Shown here piece after piece: positions 1 to 5,451 of a stretch of DNA of 5,660 nt. Origin of the DNA: an uncultured Hyphomicrobiales bacterium (GTDB taxonomy: Bacteria; Pseudomonadota; Alphaproteobacteria; Rhizobiales; Beijerinckiaceae); NCBI GenBank assembly GCA_903916165.1, contig CAIWVR010000620.1:1-5660 (forward strand). Reading direction: 5' to 3'. A model generated the notes under the pieces. It searched no databases. It was given only the letters and a program-made list of their open reading frames with translations, and was not told the origin of the DNA. Positions within the stretch are counted from its first letter, which is position 1. Every line of letters begins with the position of its first letter. A program made the position numbers and the translations under genes.

Positions 1-577
1 CGCGCGCGCCTTCGGCGAAGAATGTGTATTTGCCGCGCAGCTCCATGCCGCGTGTGAAACTGCCCTTCGCGTCACCCTCGCGCGACACGCCCATGTCGCC
101 GGTGGCGACGCCGAGCACTACTCCCGCCTCGCCAAAGAGCACCTCAGCTGCGGCGAAGCCGGGATAGATCTCGATGCCCAGCGCCTCGGCGCGCAGGCTC
201 AGATAGCGCGCGACATTGGCCAGAGAGCCGACATAATTGCCATGGTTGTTCATGAGCGGCGGCATGAGCATATTGGGCAGCCGCACGGCACCCGAATGCC
301 CCAGCATGTAGAAGCGGTCTTCCGTCACCTTGGTCTTGAGCGGTGCATCCGCATCCGCGCGCCAGTCGGGCAGCAGGCGGTCGAGGCCGATCGGATCGAT
401 GACCGCGCCCGACAGGATATGGGCACCGACCTCGGAGCCTTTTTCCACCACGACAACGGAGGCGTCCGGCGACAATTGCTTGATGCGGATGGCGGCGGCC
501 AGGCCCGCCGGTCCGGCACCCACGACGACGACATCAAAATCCATGCCCTCGCGCGGCATGTCGGCAGGCTCGGCCAT
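1..577 (-). CDS. Electron transfer flavoprotein-ubiquinone oxidoreductase (ETF-QO), N-terminal part, runs off left edge
   Basis: ETF-QO is a membrane-associated FAD and 4Fe-4S enzyme. It passes electrons from reduced electron transfer flavoprotein, which collects them from acyl-CoA and amino-acid dehydrogenases, to ubiquinone. The visible 192 residues begin with a Rossmann FAD motif, DVVVVGAGPAGLAAA (about residues 15-29), followed by VVVVEKGSEVGAHILSGAV. The block GHSGAVRLPNMLMPPLMNNH and a later TRGMELRGKYTFFAEGAR are hallmarks of this family. Bacterial members have about 550 residues, so roughly the last two thirds, including the iron-sulfur domain, lie outside the window. The start at 577 has a GGGGAG about 9 bases upstream. 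An in-frame ATG at 604 would add nine residues (MEAIGEKFG) but has a poorly placed ribosome binding site. The gene is divergent from the uracil-DNA glycosylase gene. The family assignment is firm; only the exact start is open. Confidence 0.95.
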   Translation of the reverse strand, partial: MAEPADMPREGMDFDVVVVGAGPAGLAAAIRIKQLSPDASVVVVEKGSEVGAHILSGAVIDPIGLDRLLPDWRADADAPLKTKVTEDRFYMLGHSGAVRLPNMLMPPLMNNHGNYVGSLANVARYLSLRAEALGIEIYPGFAAAEVLFGEAGVVLGVATGDMGVSREGDAKGSFTRGMELRGKYTFFAEGAR

Positions 578-626
578 TCCAAACTTCTCCCCAATGGCCT
601 CCATCTCCGACGGGACTGTGAGCCAA

Positions 627-762
627 ACCCTCCCCCTTGCGGGGAGGGTGGACTGCGAAGCAGGCCGGGTGGGGGTCGCGCGGCCTGTCAGCCTGAGCAC
701 ATGACGCTCACGCCAAGACTCGTCGCCCCCCACCCCTGGCCCCTCCCCGCAAGGGGGAGGGG
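627..762. repeat. Palindromic intergenic mosaic repeat, copy 1 (RIME-like), two inverted arms
   Basis: Two identical 21-base segments (628-648 and 741-761) face each other as inverted repeats. Each can itself fold into a hairpin: 627-635 pairs with 641-649 around a 5-base loop, and 740-748 pairs with 754-762. Inside the left arm, CTGC-GAA-GCAG (653-663) forms a second small hairpin, followed by the G-rich tract GCCGGGTGGGGGTCGCGCG (664-682). The right arm carries the complement of a similar G-rich tract near 725-738. The order of parts (large hairpin, GGACT linker, small hairpin, G-rich tract) is the same as in the copy at 3326-3451. Elements of this kind are known as non-coding intergenic repeats in rhizobia (RIME family). 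This copy lies in the divergent gap between the ETF-QO and UDG genes, and its edge is only 50 bases from the ETF-QO start. A small open frame across it (from 242) has no coding merit. Confidence 0.75.
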
Positions 763-861
763 GACAGCCGGCTGCTCGTCCCGTGAGACTTGAGCGGATC
801 TTCCCCCTTGTAGCCACCCGGAGGCTTCGCGCAACCGGGCTGAAGATGCTAGAGGAGAGCC

Positions 862-1779
862 ATGCTGTCACGCGATGACATAATGGCTGAGAAAATGAGC
901 GGCGCGGGCGCGGATGAACTCGCCGCCGCCCTGCGCTGGCTATGCGACATGGGCGTCGACATCGCGGTGGGCGACAGCCCCCGCAATTACTTTGCCGAAG
1001 CGCAGGCCAAGGCGGCGCAGGCGCCCGCCGCAGCCCCCGCCCCGCGCACAACCGCCACGCCCGACGCCGCGCCGGACGGCCCGCGCAGCAACCGGGTCGC
1101 GCCGCGTCTCAGTCCAGACCCGCTGCCCGTGCGCGCGGCGACGCCGCAAGGCGCCGTCTCACCCGAGGACGCCCTGGCGGAGGCGCGCGTGCTGGCTGGT
1201 GCCGCAACGAGCCTCGACGCGCTGAAAGAATCCCTGGCCGGGTTCGACGGCTGCGCGCTGAAGCGCTCGGCAACGAAACTGGCCTTTGCCCAGGGTGAGG
1301 CAAGCGCGCGAATCGCTTTCATCGGCGGCGCACCCGATGCCGACGATGACCGCTCGGGACAGGTTCTGGCGGGGCGGTCAGGCGCGCTGTTCGACGCCAT
1401 GCTGGCGGGCATCGGGCTCGACCGGTCGCGGGTGCATGTCGTCAATCTCGTGCCCTGGCGACCGGCCGGGGCCAAGCCGCCCACACCGACTGAAATCGCC
1501 ATCTGCGAACCCTTTCTGCGCCGTTATCTCGAACTCGCCGCGCCCGACATTGTCGTGGCACTCGGCGACCTGCCGACCCGCGCCGTGCTGGGGTCCAGGG
1601 AACCGATCGTGCGGGCGCGCGGCAAATGGCTGGAACTGGCTTTGCCGGGCTCGAAAATCGTGCCTGCCATCGCCATGTTCCATCCCGACTATCTGCTCAA
1701 GGCGCCAGCGGCCAAACGCTACGCCTGGGCGGATATGCAGGCGCTGCGCAAGGCGCTTGCCGAAAGAGGGCTGGCCTGA
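862..1779 (+). CDS. Family-4-like uracil-DNA glycosylase with altered catalytic motif
   Basis: Members of this superfamily remove uracil from DNA to start base excision repair. The 305-residue product has an N-terminal segment with ALRWLCDMGVDIAVGDSP (residues 23-40), an Ala/Pro-rich linker (about 45-100), then the glycosylase domain. Recognisable family-4 blocks are FDGCALKR (128-135), the motif-1 region IGGAPDADDD (154-163), GRSGALFDAML (171-181), VNLVPWRPAG (194-203), ALGDLPTRAVLG (233-244) and the motif-2 block HPDYLLK (274-280). Motif 1 normally reads GEAPG; here it is GGAPD, so the catalytic-position acidic residue is glycine 156. The CxxC that supplies two iron-sulfur ligands in thermophile enzymes reads FxxC here, and C215 is the other obvious candidate. 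The reading frame is intact. AGAGGAG at 851-857 supports the start at 862. The gene lies 69 bases upstream of the metallopeptidase gene on the same strand. Fold assignment is strong; activity is doubtful. Confidence 0.88.
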   Translation: MLSRDDIMAEKMSGAGADELAAALRWLCDMGVDIAVGDSPRNYFAEAQAKAAQAPAAAPAPRTTATPDAAPDGPRSNRVAPRLSPDPLPVRAATPQGAVSPEDALAEARVLAGAATSLDALKESLAGFDGCALKRSATKLAFAQGEASARIAFIGGAPDADDDRSGQVLAGRSGALFDAMLAGIGLDRSRVHVVNLVPWRPAGAKPPTPTEIAICEPFLRRYLELAAPDIVVALGDLPTRAVLGSREPIVRARGKWLELALPGSKIVPAIAMFHPDYLLKAPAAKRYAWADMQALRKALAERGLA

Positions 1780-1834
1780 CAGGCCGGACCGCGACAGATA
1801 CCGAGGGCTATGCGTTGCCGCGTCCGGCAATGCT

Positions 1835-1839
1835 GGGAG
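1835..1839 (+). promoter_or_regulatory. Ribosome binding site deciding the metallopeptidase start
   Basis: GGGAG sits 9 bases before the ATG at 1849. A longer in-frame start at 1810 would add 13 residues (MRCRVRQCWETAS) that do not resemble the family. Starting at 1849 gives MRWEDFRQSGNIEDRR, the usual opening of YpfJ-type proteins. Confidence 0.7.
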
Positions 1840-1848
1840 ACAGCGTCG

Positions 1849-2760
1849 ATGAGATGGGAAGATTTCCGCCAGTCCGGGAATATTGAAGACCGCCGTGGCG
1901 ATGATGGCAGCAGCAGCGGGAGCAGCGGCGGCCTGCCGTTCGGCGGCGGTGGCCTCGGGATCGGGACGATGGTCGTCCTTGGCATCCTGGGCTATGCGCT
2001 GGGCATCGATCCGCGCCTGCTCATCAGCGGTGCCGAAATGGCGACCGGCGGCTCGCGGTCGGGCTATTCCGAGCCGCAGCGCCAGACGGGCAAAAGCGCG
2101 ACGACCCCGCCGACCGATGACACCGGGCGCTTCGTCTCGGCCATTCTCGCGCAGACGGAAGATGTCTGGAGTGAAATCCTGCCGGCGCAGAAAGGCATCA
2201 AATACACCCCGCCCCGGCTCGTGCTGTTCAGCGGCCAGACCGCGTCCGCCTGCGGGCGTGCGCAATCGGCGATGGGGCCCTTCTATTGCCCGGCCGACCA
2301 GCGGGTCTATCTCGATACGTCGTTCTTCAATGACATGAAGCGCAGGCTCGGCGGCGGCGGCGATTTCGCCTATGCCTATGTGATTGCGCATGAGATTGGC
2401 CACCATGTCGAAAACCAGCTCGGCATTCTGGCGCGTGCGCAACGCGCGCAGCAGCAGAGCGGCGACAAGGCCGACGCCAACCGCATTTCGGTGCGCGTGG
2501 AGCTGATGGCCGATTGCCTGGCCGGCGTCTGGGCCGCCAATGCCGACAGGAAATGGCAGATCCTTCAGCAGGGTGACGTCGAGAAGGCAATCGCTACCGC
2601 CCAGGCCATTGGCGACGACCGCCTGCAGCAATCGTCGCGGGGCTCTATCGTGCCCGATTCCTTCACCCACGGCTCGTCCGCCCAGCGCGTGCAATGGCTG
2701 CAGCGCGGCCTGAAATCGGGCAAGATCGATTCCTGCAACACTTTTGCGAGGCAGCAATAA
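1849..2760 (+). CDS. ypfJ: YpfJ-family neutral zinc metallopeptidase, membrane-anchored
   Basis: The 303-residue product is a predicted zinc-dependent peptidase; the physiological substrate of this family is not established. It opens with MRWEDFRQSGNIEDRR, then a Gly/Ser-rich stretch (19-39) and one hydrophobic segment (about 37-53, GIGTMVVLGILGYALGI). That segment probably anchors it in the inner membrane with the catalytic domain in the periplasm. The zinc motif HEIGHH is at 181-186, with H181 and H185 as ligands and E182 as the general base. E218 in VELMADCLAGVWA is a likely third ligand. C135 and C147 bracket SAMGPFY and could form a disulfide. The C-terminal block SFTHGSSAQRVQWLQRGL (271-288) followed by C296 is typical of the family, and the length is normal. 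Its TAA stop overlaps the moaB ATG by one base, and it follows the UDG gene closely, suggesting one transcript. The family call is firm. Confidence 0.93.
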   Translation: MRWEDFRQSGNIEDRRGDDGSSSGSSGGLPFGGGGLGIGTMVVLGILGYALGIDPRLLISGAEMATGGSRSGYSEPQRQTGKSATTPPTDDTGRFVSAILAQTEDVWSEILPAQKGIKYTPPRLVLFSGQTASACGRAQSAMGPFYCPADQRVYLDTSFFNDMKRRLGGGGDFAYAYVIAHEIGHHVENQLGILARAQRAQQQSGDKADANRISVRVELMADCLAGVWAANADRKWQILQQGDVEKAIATAQAIGDDRLQQSSRGSIVPDSFTHGSSAQRVQWLQRGLKSGKIDSCNTFARQQ

Positions 2761-3311
2761 TGGCTGGCATCGACGAAAGCCTGACCTTCATTCCGCTGTC
2801 CATCGCGGTGCTGACGGTCTCCGACACGCGCGCGTTGGGTGACGACAAGTCCGGCGACACATTGGTCGCGCGGCTCGAAGGTGCCGGGCACCGGCTCGGT
2901 GCCCGCGCCATCGTGCAGGACGATGTGGAGGACATCCGCAAGGTCGTGCGCGGCTGGATCGACGACAAGGGCATCGACGCCATCATCACGACGGGCGGCA
3001 CCGGTTTCACCGGTCGCGACGTCACGCCGGAAGCCATCGAACCCTTGTTCGAGAAGCACATGGATGGCTTTTCGGCCGTGTTCCACCGCATCTCCTTCGA
3101 CAAGATCGGCACCTCGACGATCCAGTCACGCGCCACCGCAGGCGTGGCGGGTGCCACCTATATTTTCGTGCTGCCAGGCTCGCCCGGCGCCTGCAAGGAC
3201 GCCTGGGACGGCATTCTCGCGCCGCAGCTCGACTATCGTCACCGCCCCTGCAATTTCGTGGAAATCATGCCGCGGCTGGATGAGCATCTGCGCCGGGGGA
3301 AGGCGAAGTAG
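2760..3311 (+). CDS. moaB: Molybdenum cofactor biosynthesis protein MoaB
   Basis: MoaB/MogA proteins bind molybdopterin. MogA-type enzymes adenylylate it before molybdate insertion, and several bacterial and archaeal MoaB proteins are thought to do the same, although E. coli MoaB's own role is unclear. The 183-residue product has the full fold: the first strand IAVLTVSDTR (15-24), then SGDTL (31-35), the nucleotide and cofactor loop TTGGTGFTGRDVTPEA (77-92), IQSRATAGVAG (121-131) and LPGSPGACKDAW (138-149). The length is usual. The start at 2760 gives TAATG overlap with the metallopeptidase stop, with GAGG at 2748-2751 eight bases upstream. A longer start at 2694 would run into the upstream gene's coding sequence and is unlikely. 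No other cofactor synthesis gene is in view, so this gene appears to be outside a moa cluster. It is cytoplasmic. The assignment is firm; choosing MoaB over MogA rests on overall resemblance. Confidence 0.94.
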   Translation: MAGIDESLTFIPLSIAVLTVSDTRALGDDKSGDTLVARLEGAGHRLGARAIVQDDVEDIRKVVRGWIDDKGIDAIITTGGTGFTGRDVTPEAIEPLFEKHMDGFSAVFHRISFDKIGTSTIQSRATAGVAGATYIFVLPGSPGACKDAWDGILAPQLDYRHRPCNFVEIMPRLDEHLRRGKAK

Positions 3312-3325
3312 GATGCCTGGGCGTC

Positions 3326-3451
3326 GCCCCTCTCCCGGCGGGAGAGGGCGGACTCGGGGCAAAGCCCCGAGCCGGGGTGAGGGGGGCGCGCGCTGAGCCA
3401 ACCCCTCATCCGTCACGCTTCGCGTGCCACCTTCTCCCCTCGGGAGAAGGG
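3326..3451. repeat. Palindromic intergenic mosaic repeat, copy 2 (RIME-like); possible bidirectional terminator
   Basis: The left arm has a 9-bp hairpin (CCCTCTCCC 3328-3336 with 3340-3348), a GGACT linker, an 8-bp hairpin with an AAA loop (CTCGGGGC 3353-3360 with GCCCCGAG 3364-3371), then a G-rich tract (3371-3392). The right arm is the same design inverted: C-rich CCCCTCATCC (3402-3411), a small hairpin CACGC-TTC-GCGTG (3414-3426), then a 9-bp hairpin (CCTTCTCCC 3430-3438 with GGGAGAAGG 3442-3450). It fills almost the whole gap between the convergent moaB and glycosyltransferase-like genes. The stems could therefore end transcription from both sides, although no good U-tract follows them. 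Its left arm matches the left arm of the repeat at 627-762 in order and partly in sequence. Confidence 0.78.
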
Positions 3452-3461
3452 AAAAGCCCAG

Positions 3462-3983
3462 TCAATCCACCCGTCGGCCCCGCGCGCGAAGCGTCACTTG
3501 CGGGCGCAAGGCGCGCACAAGGCTCGCAAGATCGCCCTTCCCCGCCTCCATCATCCGCTGGCGCGCGGCGATGACACCGACCACGGGCGAGAGGACTGGC
3601 ATGGTTCGCGTCCAGAACGTCTCCGGCCGGTCGCGCATCAGCGCGCCGCGCTGACCTGCATCGCTGCGGGCAAGAAAGTCGCCGATCTCGTCGATAAAGC
3701 CGGCCTCCGGTGCACGCCCGGCGCGCAGCAGAAAGACGACCGGCCCGCGCGCGAGCTTCAGCGCCTGCGCGACGATCTGGCCGGGGTCCGTGCATTCGGT
3801 GAATTCGCAGCCCGCGTGATCGGCAATGGCGGCAAGGTCGCTGCCGGCGGGACCCGCCAGCGTCACGTCGCGCACCAAGCCCTCGATGGCGGCGGGCACG
3901 AGCGCGGCCAGCGTGCGCACCATCGCCTCCGGCGAAGCCGGCTTGTGGCGTGAATCTGCGGCAAGAACGATGGCGGAGAGCAT
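3462..3983 (-). CDS. Degenerate family-2 glycosyltransferase-like protein, function unknown
   Basis: The 173-residue product resembles GT-A-fold glycosyltransferases of the type with a short single domain. It starts MLSAIVLA like a first Rossmann-type strand. TLAALVPAAIEGLVRDV (24-40) matches the helix and strand seen in those proteins, and ARGPVVFLLRAGRAPEAGFIDEIGDFL (78-104, split here as ARGPVVFLLRAG and RAPEAGFIDEIGDFL) matches their segment that normally carries the metal-binding HAD. Here that site reads RAG, and the usual sugar-nucleotide D-G-G-S-T-D block reads AGPAGSD (43-49). The expected catalytic acidic residues are therefore missing and enzyme activity is doubtful. An alternative reading is a MobA-like nucleotidyltransferase remnant, suggested by moaB next door, but no LAGG-x-SxRMG motif is present. 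The frame is open throughout. GGGAGGAG precedes the ATG at 3983 with only about 1-4 bases of spacing. The gene is convergent with moaB and divergent from the radical SAM gene. Confidence 0.6.
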   Translation of the reverse strand: MLSAIVLAADSRHKPASPEAMVRTLAALVPAAIEGLVRDVTLAGPAGSDLAAIADHAGCEFTECTDPGQIVAQALKLARGPVVFLLRAGRAPEAGFIDEIGDFLARSDAGQRGALMRDRPETFWTRTMPVLSPVVGVIAARQRMMEAGKGDLASLVRALRPQVTLRARGRRVD

Positions 3984-4023
3984 GCTCCTCCCTACACTAT
4001 GGGACGCACGGGAAAAAGCCTCC

Positions 4024-4052
4024 TTGACCGACTCAGAAGCGTTCCCTATTTG
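4024..4052 (+). promoter_or_regulatory. Sigma70-like promoter of the radical SAM gene
   Basis: TTGACC (4024-4029) and TATTTG (4047-4052) are separated by exactly 17 bases. They lie in a stretch that is clearly AT-richer than its surroundings. Transcription would start near 4058-4062, downstream of the ATG at 3999. This rules that ATG out for this transcript and supports the start at 4083. The sites were assigned by eye. Confidence 0.6.
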
Positions 4053-4055
4053 TTC
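4041..4055 (+). promoter_or_regulatory. LexA operator (SOS box), GTTC-N7-GTTC
   Basis: GTTC at 4041-4044 and GTTC at 4052-4055 are separated by the 7-base AT-rich spacer CCTATTT. GTTC-N7-GTTC is the direct-repeat LexA recognition pattern described in Alphaproteobacteria such as Rhodobacter. The box covers the -10 hexamer and ends 27 bases before the ATG at 4083, where bound LexA would block RNA polymerase. An overlapping inverted repeat TGTTC-N9-GAACA (4051-4069) extends the symmetry downstream. The divergent minus-strand gene begins 58 bases away and could also be affected. Confidence 0.72.
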
Positions 4056-4071
4056 TTATATTGCGAACAGC

Positions 4072-4076
4072 GGGAG
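4072..4076 (+). promoter_or_regulatory. Ribosome binding site deciding the radical SAM start
   Basis: GGGAG lies 6 bases before the ATG at 4083. The alternative start at 3999 would translate through the promoter and LexA box, adding 28 residues (opening MGRTGKSLLDRLRS) with no family resemblance. Confidence 0.7.
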
Positions 4077-4082
4077 CAGCCT

Positions 4083-5255
4083 ATGGCGCGGACGGCCCAG
4101 AAGCGGATCGATACGGACGCGCCCGTCCTGGCGCACGCCAAGCCACGCCTTGTCGCCAAGGCGGTTCCCGTCGAAGCGGCGCCGGAAAAAGTCCGTCGCG
4201 GACGCGGCGCGCTCAGCAATCCGTCGGGACGGTTCGAGGCCGAACAGCGCGAACAGGTCGACGATGGCTGGGGTGCGCTGGAAGGCGTGCTGGAAGACTT
4301 GCCGGTCTTCGCCACGACCATCACCCGCGAACGCCCGAAGACCATCATCACGCGCAATGAATCGCCCGATATTTCCTTCGACCGGTCGATCAATCCCTAT
4401 CGCGGCTGCGAACACGGCTGCACCTATTGTTTCGCGCGGCCGACGCATGCCTATGTGGGCCTGTCCGCCGGGCTCGATTTCGAGACGCGGCTGTTCGTGA
4501 AGGACGGCGCGGCGGACTTGCTCGAGCGCGAACTCTCGGCGAAAAACTACCAGCCGAAAACCATCGCCATCGGCACCAACACCGATCCCTACCAGCCCAT
4601 CGAGCGGACGCACCGCATCATGCGCTCGCTGCTGGACGTGCTCGCACGCCATAACCATCCCGTCGGCATCGTCACCAAATCCGCGCTGGTCACGCGCGAT
4701 ATCGATTTGCTTGGGCCCATGGCGGAAAAGGGACTGGCGAAGGTCGCACTGTCGATCACGACGCTCGACCGCAAGCTGGCGCGGTCCATGGAGCCGCGCG
4801 CCTCGACGCCCGAGCGCCGTATCGAGGCGATCCGCGCATTGTCGGCGGCGGGAATTCCCACCACCGTCATGGTCGCGCCGATCATCCCGGCGGTGAACGA
4901 TGCAGAGATCGAGACCATCCTCACCCGCGCGCACGAGGCCGGCGCCCGCGAGGCCGGCTATGTCATGCTGCGCCTGCCACTTGAGGTCGAGGACGTGTTC
5001 AGCGAATGGCTGCTCGTCCACGCGCCCGACAAATACCGCCATGTCATGTCGCTCGTCCGCTCGATGCGCGACGGCAAGGCCTATGATTCAACCTGGGGCA
5101 AGCGCCAGACAGGGTCCGGGCCCTATGCCTGGATGACGGGCCGACGCTTCCAGATTGCCTGCGAAAAGCTCGGCCTCAATGCACAAAAGCTGCGACTGCG
5201 CACCGACCTGTTCATCAAGCCGGCGCGCGAGGGCGCGCAATTGTCCCTGTTTTAA
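4083..5255 (+). CDS. PA0069-family SplB-like radical SAM protein with C-terminal clamp-binding motif
   Basis: This 390-residue protein belongs to the radical SAM group related to spore photoproduct lyase (COG1533). The cluster motif CEHGCTYC gives C109, C113 and C116 as ligands for a 4Fe-4S cluster that would cleave S-adenosylmethionine. Around it are SINPYRG (102-108) and [20 protein letters not shown] (117-136), typical of the PA0069 type. Further family blocks are [14 protein letters not shown] (161-174), [17 protein letters not shown] (194-210), [15 protein letters not shown] (236-250) and APIIPAVND (265-273). The N-terminal 75 residues are charged and Ala-rich, and probably loosely structured. 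The reaction is not established. By eye, the B. subtilis SplB hydrogen-donor cysteine (C141) corresponds to about T165 here, so a standard spore-photoproduct reaction is unlikely. The last five residues, QLSLF, match the beta-clamp-binding consensus QL(S/D)LF. With the LexA box at its promoter, the likely setting is the DNA damage response; this is inference. The family call is strong. Confidence 0.9.
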   Translation: MARTAQKRIDTDAPVLAHAKPRLVAKAVPVEAAPEKVRRGRGALSNPSGRFEAEQREQVDDGWGALEGVLEDLPVFATTITRERPKTIITRNESPDISFDRSINPYRGCEHGCTYCFARPTHAYVGLSAGLDFETRLFVKDGAADLLERELSAKNYQPKTIAIGTNTDPYQPIERTHRIMRSLLDVLARHNHPVGIVTKSALVTRDIDLLGPMAEKGLAKVALSITTLDRKLARSMEPRASTPERRIEAIRALSAAGIPTTVMVAPIIPAVNDAEIETILTRAHEAGAREAGYVMLRLPLEVEDVFSEWLLVHAPDKYRHVMSLVRSMRDGKAYDSTWGKRQTGSGPYAWMTGRRFQIACEKLGLNAQKLRLRTDLFIKPAREGAQLSLF

Positions 5256-5451
5256 ACCATGTCTTTCCAGCGCCGCTTTTTTTGGAGATAGCTTACGCCA
5301 GTTTCCCGGCCTCTGGGTTCTCACCCCTGGCAGCAGCAGCATGCTGCTGGTTGACGGCTCCCGCTCTGTCCACAGGGAGCCTGCGCCGCCTTTACACCGC
5401 CCGCCACGACATGCAGAACAGATCTCACCCCCTCAAGGCGCGCTTTGGATC
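5256..5451. other. Intergenic leader between radical SAM gene and rnhB, with two inverted repeats
   Basis: No gene is supported in these 196 bases. A 7-T run (5277-5283) follows the radical SAM stop but has no strong stem directly before it. A perfect 16-base palindrome, CAGCAGCATGCTGCTG, lies at 5334-5349. A second inverted repeat, GGCTCCC (5356-5362) with GGGAGCC (5375-5381), has a 12-base loop. TTGACG at 5351-5356 resembles a -35 box, but no -10 lies at the right distance. The region may hold the rnhB promoter and a structured leader; neither is shown. Confidence 0.4.

Noticed and set aside
627..762. CRISPR-like or insertion-sequence reading of the palindromic repeats
   Set aside because: There are no regularly spaced direct repeats with unique spacers and no transposase frame. 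The structure fits a non-coding palindromic mosaic element.
242..793. Plus-strand open frame across the ETF-QO gene and the first repeat
   Set aside because: Most of it is antisense to ETF-QO, and the rest translates a palindromic repeat. No family resemblance was seen.
1378..2757. Long minus-strand open frame of 459 codons
   Set aside because: It is antisense to the clear UDG and metallopeptidase genes, with Arg/Ala/His-rich composition typical of a GC-rich shadow frame and no recognisable domain.
2760..4080. Larger molybdenum cofactor cluster including a MobA next to moaB
   Set aside because: The neighbouring minus-strand protein lacks the MobA LAGG-x-SxRMG motif and looks more like a degenerate glycosyltransferase.
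3999..4082. Upstream in-frame start for the radical SAM protein
   Set aside because: It would encode residues across the promoter and LexA box and lies upstream of the predicted transcription start. The ATG at 4083 has a well-spaced GGGAG.
4056..5042. Minus-strand open frame of 328 codons opposite the radical SAM gene
   Set aside because: It is the antisense shadow of a strongly conserved radical SAM gene and shows no motif of its own.
5271..5283. Rho-independent terminator at the T-run after the radical SAM gene
   Set aside because: No stable GC-rich stem lies directly before the seven T residues.
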